Source: Lentzea albida (GTDB lineage: Bacteria > Actinomycetota > Actinomycetes > Mycobacteriales > Pseudonocardiaceae). From it: DNA of 64,000 nucleotides. A model generated the notes under the pieces. It did no database searches, was not told the DNA's origin, and worked only from the letters and a program-made list of their open reading frames with translations. The DNA is taken from NCBI RefSeq assembly GCF_900111005.1, contig NZ_FOFV01000004.1:434001-498000 (forward strand), in the 5' to 3' direction. A program made the translations under genes and the position numbers. Positions 25,009-36,905 of the stretch are shown piece by piece (position 1 is the stretch's first letter; each line of letters opens with the position of its first letter).

Positions 25009-25520
25009 TGCTGAGCCTCCTTCGCCAGGCGCGGGCCGTTCACGTAGTAGTCCTGCTCGTTGTCGCCGAGCCGCATCGGGTGCGGCGGCTGCTCCATGCC
25101 GGGCAGCAGCGGGGCGAGCAGGTCCTCCTTCGTGAAGATCAGGTCCTGGCGGTTGTCGTCGGCGAGCTCGTACTCGTTCGTCATCGTGAGCGAACGGGTC
25201 GGGCAGGCCTCGATGCACAGGCCGCAGCCGATGCAGCGCAGGTAGTTGATCTGGTAGTCGGCACCGAAGCGCTCACCCGGTGAGTAGCGGGCTTCCTCGG
25301 TGTTGTCGCCACCCTCGACGAAGATCGCGTCCGCGGGACAGGCCCACGCGCACAGCTCGCAGCCGACGCACTTCTCCAGGCCGTCCGGGTGCCGGTTCAG
25401 CTGGTGACGGCCGTGGAACCGCGGCGCGGTCACCTTCTTGACCTCGGGGTACTCCTCCGTCACCACCTTCTTGAACATGGTGCCGAAGGTGACGCCGAAG
25501 CCTTTCAGGGACTCGAACAT
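25005..25520 (-). CDS. nuoI: NADH-quinone oxidoreductase subunit I
   Basis: A 171-residue subunit with two [4Fe-4S] motifs, [12 protein letters not shown] and [12 protein letters not shown], for clusters N6a and N6b in the connecting arm. It starts two bases after the nuoH stop. Its sequence differs clearly from the NuoI-like protein at the left edge of the window, so the two belong to separate complexes. Confidence 0.95.
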   Translation of the reverse strand: MFESLKGFGVTFGTMFKKVVTEEYPEVKKVTAPRFHGRHQLNRHPDGLEKCVGCELCAWACPADAIFVEGGDNTEEARYSPGERFGADYQINYLRCIGCGLCIEACPTRSLTMTNEYELADDNRQDLIFTKEDLLAPLLPGMEQPPHPMRLGDNEQDYYVNGPRLAKEAQQ

Positions 25521-25522
25521 CC

Positions 25523-26845
25523 CTACTCAGCCTCCTTACCGGTGGTGACGGCTGCCTTGTCCGCGGGGATGTTGGCGACCTTGACCTTGCGCTTGGGCGC
25601 TGACTTGGGGACCGCGAGGTCGAGCGGCGGGACGGGGAAGCCCGAACCCGCGAGCGGAACGCCCTTGGTGTCCTGGACCTTCTTGTCCGGCAGCAGGAAC
25701 GAGACCAGCAGCACGAGACCGACGACGACGCCGAGCGCGATGAGCCGCTGCGCCGTGGAGAGCTGCTGGATCGCACCGGTGCGGATGACCGCGACGGCCA
25801 TGATCCAGACGAGGCTGGTCGGGACCAGCACCTTCCAGCCCAGGCGCATGAACTGGTCGTAGCGCATGCGGGGCAGCGTGCCGCGCAGCCAGATGAAGAG
25901 GAACAGGAAGGCGAGCGTCTTGATGATGAACCAGAGCAGGCCCCACCAGCCGGTGTTCATGAACTCGCCGCTCCACGGGGCGTGGTAGCCGCCGAGGAAG
26001 AGCGTGGTCGCGAGCGCCGAGACCGTCACCATGTTCACGTACTCGGCGAGGAAGAACAGCGCGAACTTCAGCGAGCTGTACTCCGTGTGGAAACCACCGA
26101 CGAGCTCCGACTCGGCCTCGGGGAGGTCGAACGGGGCGCGGTTGGTCTCGCCGACCATCGACACGACGTAGATCGCGAAGCTGGGGAAGAGCAGCAGGCC
26201 GAACCAGCCGGGGGCGAACCCGAGCACGGTCGAGGCCTGGGCGCCGACGATGTCACCGGTCGACATCGAGCCGGTGAACATGATCACCGCGACGATCGAC
26301 AGGCCCATCGCGATCTCGTAGGAGATCACCTGCGCGGCCGACCGCAGCGCGCCGAGCAGCGGGTACGGCGAGCCGGAGGCCCAGCCGGACAGCACGATGC
26401 CGTAGACGCCGATCGAGGAGCAGGCGAGCACCACGAGCACGCCGACCGGGAGGTCGACGAGCTGCAGCGCGGTCTGCTCGCCGAACAGGTTGACCTCACC
26501 CGCGAGCGGGATCACCGAGAACGCGAGGAACGCGGGGATGCAGGAGATCACCGGGGCGAGGAAGAACACCCACTTGTCCGCGAGGACCGGGCGGATGTCC
26601 TCCTTGAACGCGAGCTTCAGACCGTCCGCGAGCGACTGGAGCCAGCCGTTCGGGCCGACCCTGTTGGGGCCGGGACGGTGCTGCATGCGCGCGACGACCT
26701 TGCGCTCCCAGTTGATCATGAACAGGGTCATGACCACGAGGAAGGCGAAGATGGCGACGACCTTGATCAGGACGAGCCAGATCGGGTCGTCCGCGAGGAG
26801 CTTGGCGGTCTCGCCGATCTCCGCTGCGACGACGTGCTGGGTCAT
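25523..26845 (-). CDS. nuoH: NADH-quinone oxidoreductase subunit H
   Basis: The 440-residue membrane subunit has [20 protein letters not shown] early on and [20 protein letters not shown], the loops that line the quinone-binding chamber. A C-terminal hydrophilic tail of about 60 residues goes beyond the usual eight-helix core. It overlaps nuoG by four bases (ATGA). Confidence 0.95.
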   Translation of the reverse strand: MTQHVVAAEIGETAKLLADDPIWLVLIKVVAIFAFLVVMTLFMINWERKVVARMQHRPGPNRVGPNGWLQSLADGLKLAFKEDIRPVLADKWVFFLAPVISCIPAFLAFSVIPLAGEVNLFGEQTALQLVDLPVGVLVVLACSSIGVYGIVLSGWASGSPYPLLGALRSAAQVISYEIAMGLSIVAVIMFTGSMSTGDIVGAQASTVLGFAPGWFGLLLFPSFAIYVVSMVGETNRAPFDLPEAESELVGGFHTEYSSLKFALFFLAEYVNMVTVSALATTLFLGGYHAPWSGEFMNTGWWGLLWFIIKTLAFLFLFIWLRGTLPRMRYDQFMRLGWKVLVPTSLVWIMAVAVIRTGAIQQLSTAQRLIALGVVVGLVLLVSFLLPDKKVQDTKGVPLAGSGFPVPPLDLAVPKSAPKRKVKVANIPADKAAVTTGKEAE

Positions 26846-29285
26846 GAGGTCCCTCCGCTGACGGAGACGATCGAGCCGTGGCCCGCGCCGAGAGTGGCCC
26901 GCACGGTCACGTCACCCGAGTTGGTGGGCAGCCAGATGACGCCCTCGGGCAGGTCGTCGGTCTCGACCGGGAGCGTGATCGCGCCGCGGTCGGTGGAGAC
27001 CGTCACGTAGCCGCCGGTCACGAGCCCGAACTGCTGGGCCGTGGCCTCCGCGACCTTCGCGACGACCGGACGCGCGGTACCGGCCAGGTGCGGCTCGTCG
27101 ACCTGCAGCGAGCCGTTGCCGATCAGGCGGTGCCACGTGGCGAGCACGGCCTTGCCGGGGCCCGCCGGGGACTGCAGCGGCGCGGCGACGTTCAGCGAGG
27201 AGCCGGTGACGGCGCCCTCACCGAGCCGGGCCAGGTCGGCGGCCGAGGCGGCGGGCGTCTGCGTGAACAGGTCCGCGTCCATCTCCACCGCGAGGGTGTC
27301 GAGCACGCGGCAGTCCGGCAGCGAACCGGTGCCCTCGAGCGTGGTGCCGAACTCGCGGCGGCGGCCCTCCCAGTTGAGGTAGCTGCCGGCCTTCTCGACC
27401 GCCGGGGCGATCGGGAGCACGACGTCGGCGTGCGCGGTGACCGCGCTCGGACGCAGCTCCAGGCTCACGATGAAACCGGCCCCCGCCAACGCCTTCTCCG
27501 CGAGTCGCGGGTCGGGCAGGTCGAACGGGTCGACGCCGCCGACCACCAGGCCGGACAGCTGACCGCTCGCGGCGGCCTCGAGGATGCCCGTGGTGTCGCG
27601 GCCGGGCGTCGCGGGCAGCGAGCCCTCCTCGACGCCCCAGGTGCGCTCGACCTCCAGGCGGGCCGCGGCGTTCGCGACGTGGCGGCCGCCGGGCAGCAGG
27701 TTCGGCGTGGCACCGACCGCGAGCGCACCGCGCTCACCGGCGCGGCGCGGGATCCACGCGACCTGGGCGCCCGTGCGCTCGGCCAGGCGGGCGACCGCGG
27801 TGAACGCGCCGGGGACCACGGCGGCGCGCTCGCCGACCAGGATCACCGCGCCGGGCTTGGAGAGCAGCTCGACGACGTCGGACGCGTGCTCCGGCAGCGC
27901 GTTGATCGCGTTCGCCTCGGCACCGGGCACGCAGGCGAGCAGCGTGCCGAACGTCTTCTCCACGGCCGGGGTCGTGAACTGGCCGAGGTGGAAGACCTTG
28001 GTGCCCTTGCGAGCGGCCTTGCGCAGGCGCAGGAAGACGATCGGGGCCTCCTCCTCGGGCTCGAAGGCGACCAGCAGCGCGGCCGGTGCCTTCTCGATGC
28101 CCTGGAAGGTGACGCCGTTGTCCGGGTTGGTGAACACCGTCGTGCCGGACAGGAACTCCAGCTCCTCGGCGCTGTGCGGCCGGGCGCGGAAGTCGATGTC
28201 GTTGGTGTGCAACGCGATCCGGGCGAACTTCGAGTACGCGTAGGCGTCCTCGACGGTCAGCCGGCCGCCGGTGAGGACACCGACGCCGTTCGCGTCGCGG
28301 GCCGCCGCGAGACCGGCCGCCGCGACCTGCAGCGCCTCGGTCCAGGACGACTCGCGCAGCTCGCCGCTCTCCTTGTCGCGAACCAGGGGCCGCTTGATGC
28401 GGTCACCGGTCGTGGCGTAGCGGAAGGCGAACCGGCCCTTGTCGCAGATCCACTCCTCGTTGACCTGCGGGTCGTCGCCGGCGAGCTTGCGCTGCACCTT
28501 GCCGCGCCGCCAGTCGGTGCGCTCGGCGCAGCCGGAGGAGCAGTGCTCGCAGACGCTCGGCGTCGACACGAGGTCGAACGGGCGGGCGCGAAAGCGGTAG
28601 GCGGCGCTGGTGAGAGCACCGACCGGGCAGATCTGGATGGTGTTGCCGGAGAAGTAGCTCTGGAACGGCTTCTCCTTGGCCACACCGATCTGCTGCTGCG
28701 CACCGCGCTCCAGGAGCTCGATGAACGGGTCGCCGGCGATCTGCGCGGAGAACCGGGTGCAGCGCTGGCAGAGCACGCAGCGTTCGCGGTCGAGCAGCAC
28801 CTGCGTGGAGATGTTGATCGGCTTCGGGAACGTGCGCTTGTGCTCGTGGAAGCGGGAATCGCTGCGGCCGTGGGCGATCGCCTGGTTCTGCAGCGGGCAC
28901 TCACCGCCCTTGTCGCAGATCGGGCAGTCCAGCGGGTGGTTGATGAGCAGCAGCTCCATCACACCCTGCTGGGCCTTGTCGGCGACCGGCGAGGTCAGCT
29001 GGGTCTTCACGACCATGCCGTCCGCGACCGTCATCGTGCAGGAGGCCTGCGGCTTCGGCATCGGCCGGCCGCCCATCTCGACCTCGACGAGGCACTGGCG
29101 GCAGGCGCCCGCGGGCTCCAGCAGCGGGTGGTCGCAGAAGCGCGGGATGACCGTGCCGAGGCGCTCGGCCGTGCGGATCAGCAGCTCACCCTTGGGGGCC
29201 ACCACCTCCACACCGTCGATCACGAGCTTGACGTGGCCTTCCGGCACGACGAGCTCGGTCGCGTTGGGCTTGTCAGGCGCGATGG

Positions 29286-29289
<4 letters not shown>
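26842..29289 (-). CDS. nuoG: NADH-quinone oxidoreductase subunit G
   Basis: The 815-residue peripheral subunit has an N-terminal [2Fe-2S] ferredoxin domain (CRQCLVEVE near residue 60), the HxxxC-type N5 and N4 cluster segments ([24 protein letters not shown]), the extra CEHCSSGC motif, and a molybdopterin-oxidoreductase-like body without cofactor-binding motifs. ATG 29289 overlaps the nuoF stop; the frame open to 29328 is inside nuoF. Confidence 0.95.
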
Positions 29290-30566
<1,277 letters not shown>

Positions 30567-30575
30567 GTGCGTTCC

Positions 30576-31295
30576 CTACTTCTTTTCCGGCAGGGCGGGG
30601 AACTCGGCGTTGGACGGCATGGCAGGCGCGTCCCAGCCGCGTTCCTTGGCGATCTGCGCACCGGCCAGCGTCTCCGGCGCCGCCGACGGGCCGTCGAGGT
30701 CGGCTTCGCGACCCTCGAAGAACCCGGCGAGCTGGAGCTCGGCCTGCTTGAAGTCGGTGAGCGGGGCGCCGCGGGTCGGGGCGGGCTTCTCCCCCGCCTG
30801 CAACGCCTTCACGAGTCCCAGGGCCTTCTCGGGCGTCTGGTTGTCGTAGAACTCGTAGTTGACCTGGAGCACCGGGCCGAGGTCGCACGCGGCGAGGCAC
30901 TCGGCGTGCTCCAGCGTGATCGAGCCCGGCGTGCCCGGCTCGCCCGCGGTCTCCTCGTGGCCCACGCCGAGGTGCTTCTTGAGCGTCGAGTAGATGTCGT
31001 CGCCGCCCAGAGCCGCGCACAGCGTGTTGGTGCAGACGCTCACGAGGTGCTCACCGCACGGGCGGCGCTTATACATCGTGTAGAACGTCGCGACCGCGCT
31101 GACCTCGGCCTCGGTCAGGTCGAGCTGCCCGGCGCAGAACCGGATGCCCTCCTGGGAGACGTACCCCTCGACGGACTGCACGAGGTGCAGCATCGGGAGC
31201 AGCGCGCTGCGGGACTGCGGGTAGCGGGCGATGATCGCCTGCGCGCGGTCCACGGAGGACTGGTCGAACGTGGTGTTCTCAGCTGCCTGAGTCAT
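30576..31295 (-). CDS. nuoE: NADH-quinone oxidoreductase subunit E
   Basis: The 239-residue thioredoxin-like [2Fe-2S] subunit has four ligand cysteines in [11 protein letters not shown] and [14 protein letters not shown]-terminal tail of about 70 residues extends past the E. coli length. ATG 31295 overlaps the nuoD stop (ATGA). Confidence 0.9.
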   Translation of the reverse strand: MTQAAENTTFDQSSVDRAQAIIARYPQSRSALLPMLHLVQSVEGYVSQEGIRFCAGQLDLTEAEVSAVATFYTMYKRRPCGEHLVSVCTNTLCAALGGDDIYSTLKKHLGVGHEETAGEPGTPGSITLEHAECLAACDLGPVLQVNYEFYDNQTPEKALGLVKALQAGEKPAPTRGAPLTDFKQAELQLAGFFEGREADLDGPSAAPETLAGAQIAKERGWDAPAMPSNAEFPALPEKK

Positions 31296-32689
31296 CGGTC
31301 GCAACCACCCATCACCGGGTCGATCGAGGCGACGGCGGCGATCACGTCGGCGACCATGCCGCCCTCGCACATCGCGGGCATCGACTGGAGGTTCACGAAG
31401 CTCGGTTCGCGCAGGTGCACGCGCATCGGCCTGGTGCCGCCGTCGGAGACGACGTGGTAGCCGAGCTCGCCGCGCGGCGACTCGACCGGCACGTAGACCT
31501 GGCCCGCGGGAACCTTGAAGCCCTCGGTCACCAGCTTGAAGTGGTGGATCAGGGACTCCATGGACTGGCCCATGATCTTGCGGACGTGCTCGAGCGAGTT
31601 GCCCATGCCGTCGCTGCCGATCGTGAGCTGCGCGGGCCACGCGATCTTCGCGTCCTCGACCATCACCGGACCCGTCGGCAGGCTCTTCACGACCTGCTTG
31701 ATGATCTTCAGTGACTGGTGCATCTCCTCGAGGCGCAGCAGGTACCGCGCGAAGCAGTCCGCCGCGTTCGAGGTCGGGACGTCGAAGTTGTAGTTCTCGT
31801 AGCCGCTGTACGGCTCGACCTTGCGCAGGTCCCAGGGCAGGCCCGCGGAGCGCAGGATCGGGCCGGTGATGCCGAGCGCGAGGCACGCGTCGACGGGCAG
31901 GTAGCCCACGCCCGCGAGGCGATTGCGCCAGATCGGCTGGCCGGTGAGCAGCTTGTCGTAGTCGGGAAGCCGCTTCTCCATGATCTTCACGAAGGCGTTG
32001 ATCTTCTCGACCGCGTCCGCCGGCAGGTCCTGCGCGAGGCCGCCGGGACGGATGAACGCGTGGTTCATGCGCAGACCGGTGAGGTGCTCCAGCAGGTGCA
32101 GCGCTTCCTCGCGCTCGCGGAAGCCGGAGGTCATGCCCGTGAGGGCGCCGAGCTCCATGCCGCCGGTGGCGAGGGCGACGAGGTGCGAGCTGATGCGGTT
32201 GAGCTCCATCAGCAGCACGCGGATGGCCTGCGCCTTGTCCGGCACCGTGATGCCGAGCAGCTTCTCGACCGACATGCAGTACGCGGCCTCGTGGTGCAGC
32301 GGCGCCAGGTAGTCGGTGCGCGTCACGAACGTGACGCCCTGGACCCAGTTCCGGTACTCGACGTTCTTCTCGATGCCGGTGTGCAGGTAGCCGATGACGC
32401 TGCGGGCGTGGGTGACCGTCTCGCCCTCGAGCTCGAGCACCAGGCGGAGCACGCCGTGGGTCGAGGGGTGCTGCGGGCCGAGGTTCATGACGATGCGCTC
32501 GTCGTGGACCGCGTCCGCGAGGACCTCGTCCCAGTCGCCGCCGGTCACCGTGTAGACGGTGCCCTCGGTGGTCCGGCGCGAGTCCGCGACCTCCGGGGTG
32601 TTCGGGCTGGTGTCGACGTCGTCCGTGCTGTCGCTACCGGTCGCGCTGGTGTTCGTCCCGGTGGTGACGTCGGAAAGCCGCTCGGTCAT
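31292..32689 (-). CDS. nuoD: NADH-quinone oxidoreductase subunit D
   Basis: The 465-residue quinone-site subunit has [20 protein letters not shown] (about residue 70) and the C-terminal [10 protein letters not shown]. It carries an N-terminal extension of about 50 residues rich in T, S and D that is absent from shorter homologues. It overlaps nuoC and nuoE by four bases each. Confidence 0.95.
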   Translation of the reverse strand: MTERLSDVTTGTNTSATGSDSTDDVDTSPNTPEVADSRRTTEGTVYTVTGGDWDEVLADAVHDERIVMNLGPQHPSTHGVLRLVLELEGETVTHARSVIGYLHTGIEKNVEYRNWVQGVTFVTRTDYLAPLHHEAAYCMSVEKLLGITVPDKAQAIRVLLMELNRISSHLVALATGGMELGALTGMTSGFREREEALHLLEHLTGLRMNHAFIRPGGLAQDLPADAVEKINAFVKIMEKRLPDYDKLLTGQPIWRNRLAGVGYLPVDACLALGITGPILRSAGLPWDLRKVEPYSGYENYNFDVPTSNAADCFARYLLRLEEMHQSLKIIKQVVKSLPTGPVMVEDAKIAWPAQLTIGSDGMGNSLEHVRKIMGQSMESLIHHFKLVTEGFKVPAGQVYVPVESPRGELGYHVVSDGGTRPMRVHLREPSFVNLQSMPAMCEGGMVADVIAAVASIDPVMGGCDR

Positions 32690-33435
32690 GAGTAGGACCG
32701 CCTCTGGTCCGGCGGAGGAATCTCCGCGCCCTTGTACTCGACCGGGATGCCGCCCAGCGGGTAGTCCTTGCGCTGAGGGTGGCCGTCCCAGTCGTCCGGC
32801 ATGAGGATGCGGGTCAGTCCGGGGTGACCGTCGTAGATGATCCCGAACATGTCCCAGGTCTCGCGCTCCTGCCAGTCCGCCGTCGGGTAGACCTCGACGA
32901 GGCTCGGCACGTGCGGGTGCTCGACGTCGACCGCGACCTCCAGCCGCACGCGGCGGCGGTACGTCATCGACGTGAGGTGGGTGACCGAGTGCAGGCGCTG
33001 CGGCACGTCGGCGCCGTAGTCCACACCGGACACCGAGCTGCAGAGCTCGAAGCGCAGCGACGGGGTGTCGCGGAAGATCCGCGCGACCTCCGGCAAAGTC
33101 TCCGGCCTGAGGTAGAAGGTGATCTCGCCGCGGTCGACCGTCACCTGCTGCACCGTGTCGGCGGGCAGGCCCTTGTCGCCGATGGCGGCGAACAGCTCGT
33201 CCGCGACCTCGTCGAACCAGCCGCCGAACGGGCGCTCGGACGGCGCCGCGACGTGGGCGGGCAGGCGCAGGCCGCCGAAGCCGGACGTGTCACCGGAGCC
33301 GGTGACGCCGAAGAGGCCCTTGCGCTCCTTGCCCGCGAGGATCGGCGCCTTCTCGCGCGCCTCGACGGGGTTGGTCTTCTCGAGGTCCTCCCCAGCGCGG
33401 TTGACGCTGGAGTGCTCTCCCCCTGGCTCGGTCAC
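32686..33435 (-). CDS. nuoC: NADH-quinone oxidoreductase subunit C
   Basis: A 249-residue subunit with the 30 kDa family signature [20 protein letters not shown] followed by [13 protein letters not shown]. The first about 80 residues are a poorly conserved extension. The GTG at 33435 overlaps the nuoB stop by four bases; the longer open frame is inside nuoB. Confidence 0.95.
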   Translation of the reverse strand: MTEPGGEHSSVNRAGEDLEKTNPVEAREKAPILAGKERKGLFGVTGSGDTSGFGGLRLPAHVAAPSERPFGGWFDEVADELFAAIGDKGLPADTVQQVTVDRGEITFYLRPETLPEVARIFRDTPSLRFELCSSVSGVDYGADVPQRLHSVTHLTSMTYRRRVRLEVAVDVEHPHVPSLVEVYPTADWQERETWDMFGIIYDGHPGLTRILMPDDWDGHPQRKDYPLGGIPVEYKGAEIPPPDQRRSYS

Positions 33436-33983
33436 TTCTTCCTCGCAAAACGCTCGGACGACGGGATGAGATCGGTGCGGTAGCCCGAGTCGGCGAGCGC
33501 CTTGGCGCGCACGGCGCCCAGCGGCTCGTCCATGATCTTGGCGTGGATCTTGAGGATCGCGTCCATCAGCATCTCCGGCCGCGGCGGGCAGCCCGGCAGG
33601 TACATGTCGACGGGCACGACGTGGTCGACGCCCTGCACCACCGCGTAGTTGTTGAACATGCCGCCGCTGCTGGCGCACACGCCCATCGCCAGCACCCAGC
33701 GCGGCTCGGGCATCTGGTCGTAGATCTGCCGCAGGACCGGCGCCATCTTGTTGGTGACGCGGCCGGCCACGATCATCAGGTCCGCCTGGCGCGGTGAGGC
33801 CCGGAAGACCTCCATGCCGAAGCGGGCGAGGTCGTAGCGCGGACCACCCGTCGTCATCATCTCGATGGCGCAGCAGGCCAGGCCGAAGGTGGCAGGCCAG
33901 AGCGAGGACTTGCGGGTCCAGTTGACCAGCTTCTCGACGCTGACCAGCAGGATGCCGTTCGGGAGCTTCTCCTCGAGACCCAT
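33432..33983 (-). CDS. nuoB: NADH-quinone oxidoreductase subunit B
   Basis: A 183-residue subunit holding cluster N2 at the quinone site, with ligands in [20 protein letters not shown] and LPGCPPRPE. It begins seven bases after nuoA. Confidence 0.95.
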   Translation of the reverse strand: MGLEEKLPNGILLVSVEKLVNWTRKSSLWPATFGLACCAIEMMTTGGPRYDLARFGMEVFRASPRQADLMIVAGRVTNKMAPVLRQIYDQMPEPRWVLAMGVCASSGGMFNNYAVVQGVDHVVPVDMYLPGCPPRPEMLMDAILKIHAKIMDEPLGAVRAKALADSGYRTDLIPSSERFARKK

Positions 33984-33990
33984 GACTTCC

Positions 33991-34356
33991 TCAGTTCCAG
34001 TCGAGGCCGCCGCGACGCCACACGTAGACGTACGCGAAGCCGACCGTGGCGACGAACAGGACGATCTCCACCAGCCCGAACAGGCCGAGCTTGTCGGCCG
34101 CTACGGCGAACGGGTAGAGGAAGACCATTTCGATGTCGAACAAGATGAACAGCATCGCCGTCAGGTAGTAGGCGACGGGCATGCGCCCACCACCCACGAC
34201 CGGCTGCGGGCTCGGCTCGATGCCGCACTCGTACGCGTCGAGCTTCGCCTTGTTGTAGCGGCGGGGTCCGATGTAGGGAGCTGCGGTCACCGAGAACAGC
34301 GCGAACGCCCCGGCAAGCGCGAACATCAATACGAGGGGGAGGTAAGGGTCAAGCAC
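33991..34356 (-). CDS. nuoA: NADH-quinone oxidoreductase subunit A
   Basis: A 121-residue, three-helix subunit with the YECGIEPSP loop that closes on the quinone site. I start it at GTG 34356 ([12 protein letters not shown]), with AAAGGA upstream, rather than at 34389, which would add a basic, non-conserved leader. It is the first gene of the nuo operon; the regulatory region lies just upstream. Confidence 0.92.
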   Translation of the reverse strand: MLDPYLPLVLMFALAGAFALFSVTAAPYIGPRRYNKAKLDAYECGIEPSPQPVVGGGRMPVAYYLTAMLFILFDIEMVFLYPFAVAADKLGLFGLVEIVLFVATVGFAYVYVWRRGGLDWN

Positions 34357-34412
34357 GCTCCGTCGTCCTTTCCTCGCGGTCGACCGCACCCTAAGGGTGT
34401 TGTTCTCCGACT

Positions 34413-34438
34413 CGTTTGTTAGGCGAACCTAACAAACG
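34413..34438. promoter_or_regulatory. Perfect 11-bp inverted repeat with TTAGG-N4-CCTAA core: candidate DtxR/IdeR-type iron box in the nuo leader
   Basis: Arms 34413-34423 and 34428-34438 are perfectly complementary around CGAA. The core TTAGG-CGAA-CCTAA resembles one half of the double palindrome bound by iron-dependent repressors of the DtxR/IdeR/DmdR family. It lies between the Rex sites and the nuoA start, about 60-80 bases upstream of the start codon, so it could act as an operator or as an mRNA hairpin. Confidence 0.5.
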
Positions 34439-34439
34439 C

Positions 34440-34457
34440 TTGTGAAACAGTTCACAA
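34440..34457. promoter_or_regulatory. Rex operator 1 (TTGTGAA-N4-TTCACAA)
   Basis: The 18-base site is an exact match to the Rex (redox-sensing, NADH/NAD ratio) consensus arms. It lies two bases from the iron-box-like repeat in the nuo promoter region. Rex control of nuo is established in Streptomyces. Confidence 0.85.
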
Positions 34458-34471
34458 GCTTGTTCACACTG

Positions 34472-34489
34472 TTGTGAAGTGATTCACAA
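34472..34489. promoter_or_regulatory. Rex operator 2 (TTGTGAA-N4-TTCACAA)
   Basis: A second 18-base site with perfect arms lies 14 bases from the first (start-to-start 32, about three helical turns), allowing two Rex dimers on the same face. A possible -10 box (TACACT on the minus strand, 34501-34506) is just upstream of it. Confidence 0.85.
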
Positions 34490-34573
34490 GGTCGCTCGCC
34501 AGTGTAGAACGCCTGTAAATGACCTGGATCACAGGGTCTGACCTGGGGGTTTAACTTGACGGACACAAACGAA

Positions 34574-34604
34574 ACGGCACCGGCTCGTATTGAGCCGGTG
34601 CCGT
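34574..34604 (-). terminator. Terminator of the menJ-like gene
   Basis: Perfect 13-base arms (34574-34586, 34592-34604) begin 18 bases after the menJ stop. A moderately T-rich tail (TTTCGTTTG) follows on the minus strand. It separates menJ from the nuo promoter region. Confidence 0.8.
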
Positions 34605-34621
34605 CACCTATTCGGAGTAAT

Positions 34622-35887
34622 TTACGCCGTCGGAGCGAGCTTCGTGGCGGCCACGATCAGCTTGTCCATTGCGTCGCCGTCCTTGGGGTCGTAGAGGCCC
34701 GCAAGTAGCTTGAGCACGAGTTTCATCAGGCGTTTCCGCGGCATTCCGTACTTCGTTGCGGTCCGCATGATCGCCGGGTTACCGATGAGCTTCGAGAAGA
34801 CGTTCCCGAGCCGGTAGTAACTGCCGAGCGCCTCCTCGATCCGCACCGGGTAGCCGTGCAGCGCCCGTTCACGGTTGACGCCGGTCCGCGCGAGGGCCTG
34901 GACGATCGACTCGGAGGCGATCTTGGCCGACTCCATGGCGTAGCCGATGCCCTCGCCGTTGAAGGGGTTGACCATGCCGCCCGCGTCACCGACGAGCACC
35001 AGGCCCGCCCGGTAGTGCGGCTTGCGGTTGAGCCCCATCGGCAGCGCGGCGCCGCCGATCCGGCTGGTGGCGTTCTCCTCGCGGAAGCCCCACTCCTCCG
35101 GCGTCGCGTCGAGCCAGCTGCGCAGGAGCTGCCGGTAGTCCGTGGTGCCGTAGGCCTTGGACGTGCTGAGGATGCCGAGGCCGACGTTCACGCTGCCGTC
35201 GCCCATGCCGAAGATCCAGCCGTAACCGGGCAGCAGCTGCCCGTCCGGCGCCCACAGCTCGAGGTGGCTCTCGAGGTAGTCGTCCTTGGTGCGCGGGCTG
35301 TTGTAGTAGCGGCGGACCGCGACGCCCATGGGCTTGGCGTCGTCCTTCTGGAGGCCGACGCTGAGTGCCAGGCGCGCGGAGACGCCGTCGCAGCCGACGA
35401 CGATGGGGGCCCTGTAGGTGACCGGGTTCTTCTCCGGTCCCTGCTTGGCCTCGACGCCGACCACGCGGCCGTTCTCGATGATGGCCTTCGTGACGGTCGT
35501 GTGCTCGTGCATCCGCGCGCCGGCGGCCTTCGCGGCGTTCGCGAGCATCTCGTCGAAGTCCATGCGCGGCCGCACGACGCCGTAGTTCGGGAACGTGGCC
35601 AGGTCCGGCCAGTCGAGCTCCATCGTGACGCCGCCGCCGACGACCCGGAGGCCCTTGTTGTGCAGCCAGCCGTTGCTCTCGCGGGTGTCGATGCCCAGGT
35701 CGATGAGCTGCTTGACGCCTCGCGGGGTCAGGCCGTCGCCGCAGACCTTCTCCCGGGGGAAGGTGCTCTTCTCGAGGAGGAGGACGTCGAGGCCCGCCCT
35801 GGCGAGGTAGGTGGCCGCGGTCGAGCCCGCCGGTCCAGCGCCGACGACGATGACGTCGGCGTCCTCGTTGATCCCGCGCCTGCTCAT
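34622..35887 (-). CDS. menJ: Geranylgeranyl-reductase-family flavoprotein, probable menaquinone reductase
   Basis: The 421-residue protein has an N-terminal FAD-binding motif (VIVVGAGPAGSTAATYLARA, about residue 12), the family segment GDGLTPRGVKQL and the second flavin block LVGDAGGMVNPFNGEGIGYA. The mycobacterial homologue MenJ saturates one isoprene unit of menaquinone. The next gene upstream on the same strand is menG, as in mycobacteria. ATG 35887 follows GGGAG; the long upstream open frame is not coding. A possible TAGAGT -10 box lies at 35928-35933. Other family members reduce archaeal-type lipids or carotenoid precursors, but context favours menaquinone. Confidence 0.75.
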   Translation of the reverse strand: MSRRGINEDADVIVVGAGPAGSTAATYLARAGLDVLLLEKSTFPREKVCGDGLTPRGVKQLIDLGIDTRESNGWLHNKGLRVVGGGVTMELDWPDLATFPNYGVVRPRMDFDEMLANAAKAAGARMHEHTTVTKAIIENGRVVGVEAKQGPEKNPVTYRAPIVVGCDGVSARLALSVGLQKDDAKPMGVAVRRYYNSPRTKDDYLESHLELWAPDGQLLPGYGWIFGMGDGSVNVGLGILSTSKAYGTTDYRQLLRSWLDATPEEWGFREENATSRIGGAALPMGLNRKPHYRAGLVLVGDAGGMVNPFNGEGIGYAMESAKIASESIVQALARTGVNRERALHGYPVRIEEALGSYYRLGNVFSKLIGNPAIMRTATKYGMPRKRLMKLVLKLLAGLYDPKDGDAMDKLIVAATKLAPTA

Positions 35888-36153
35888 CCAGACTCCCTGC
35901 GTGTACCGGTTGCAGCTTCTGTTTCTGACTCTAACCGGACGTTGCTGAGGGTTCTGTGGGGAGCGGGTGCGGGTCGGCTTGTGTGGGCTGGTGGCGGTCC
36001 CAGCGGGGTTGGTCGCGTTTGTGGGGTCGGGTCGCCATGCCAGGCTGCCTGCACAAGCGGCTTGTGCGTGCGGCTGTCCTGTTGGCACCGCGCGCCGGGC
36101 CTGCGTACGTGCTTGCGGCGGGAGGGCGCGTGCCCGTTCCTCGCGGCTTGCCC

Positions 36154-36870
36154 CTACGCCTCGGCGGGCTCGTCCGCCTTCGGCTTCGGCTTGGTGGCGC
36201 GGTGCAGCGCGACCATGCCGCCGGTCAGGTTGAACCAGGCCACGTCCTCCCAGCCCGCCTGCGAGATGAGCTCGCCCAGGGCGCGCTGGTTCGGCCACGT
36301 GGCCATCGATTCGGCCAGGTAGGAGTATGCGACCGGGTTCGAGGACACGAACTTCGCGATCAGCGGCAGGAGCTTGAGCAGGTACCGCATGTAGACGAAG
36401 CGGAACGGCTTGAAGACCGGGGTCGACACCTCGCAGATGACCATGCGGCCGCCCGGCTTGGTGACGCGCGCCATCTCCTTCAGGGCGGCGACGGTGTCGT
36501 TGAAGTTGCGGATGCCGAAGGACACCGTGACGGCGTCGAACGAGTTGTCCTTGAAGGGGAGGCGGAGGGCGTCCGCCGCCACCTTCGGGACCCGGCGGTG
36601 CGCGCCCGAGGCGAGCATGCCCACGGAGAAGTCCGCTGCCACGCACCAGGCACCCGAGGCGGCGTACTCGACGGTGGAGACGGCGGTGCCCGCGGCGAGG
36701 TCGAGGACGCGCTCACCAGGGCGTGCGTCGAGCACGCGGCGGCTCCACTCCCGCCAGCGGCGGTCGAAGCCCAGCGTCATGACCGAGTTCGTGCGGTCGT
36801 AGCCCTTGGCCACGCCGTCGAACATCTCGGCTACCTCGCGCGGGTTCTTGTCCAGGCCGGCTCGCGACAT
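36154..36870 (-). CDS. menG: Demethylmenaquinone methyltransferase (UbiE/MenG)
   Basis: The 238-residue class I methyltransferase has the UbiE signature [20 protein letters not shown] (about residue 24), the SAM-binding block [12 protein letters not shown] and the second signature [20 protein letters not shown]. It performs the last step of menaquinone synthesis. Downstream 265 bases without a gene separate it from menJ; that space holds a small perfect hairpin CACAAG-CGG-CTTGTG at 36051-36065. Confidence 0.9.
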   Translation of the reverse strand: MSRAGLDKNPREVAEMFDGVAKGYDRTNSVMTLGFDRRWREWSRRVLDARPGERVLDLAAGTAVSTVEYAASGAWCVAADFSVGMLASGAHRRVPKVAADALRLPFKDNSFDAVTVSFGIRNFNDTVAALKEMARVTKPGGRMVICEVSTPVFKPFRFVYMRYLLKLLPLIAKFVSSNPVAYSYLAESMATWPNQRALGELISQAGWEDVAWFNLTGGMVALHRATKPKPKADEPAEA

Positions 36871-36905
36871 GACTAGAGACTAAGTCAGGGTCGCTGAGAT
36901 CATCT

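Noticed and set aside
36051..36065. Rex-type site near menJ/menG
   Set aside because: CACAAG-CGG-CTTGTG has the half-sites in the reverse arrangement and too short a spacer; it is noted only as a small hairpin.
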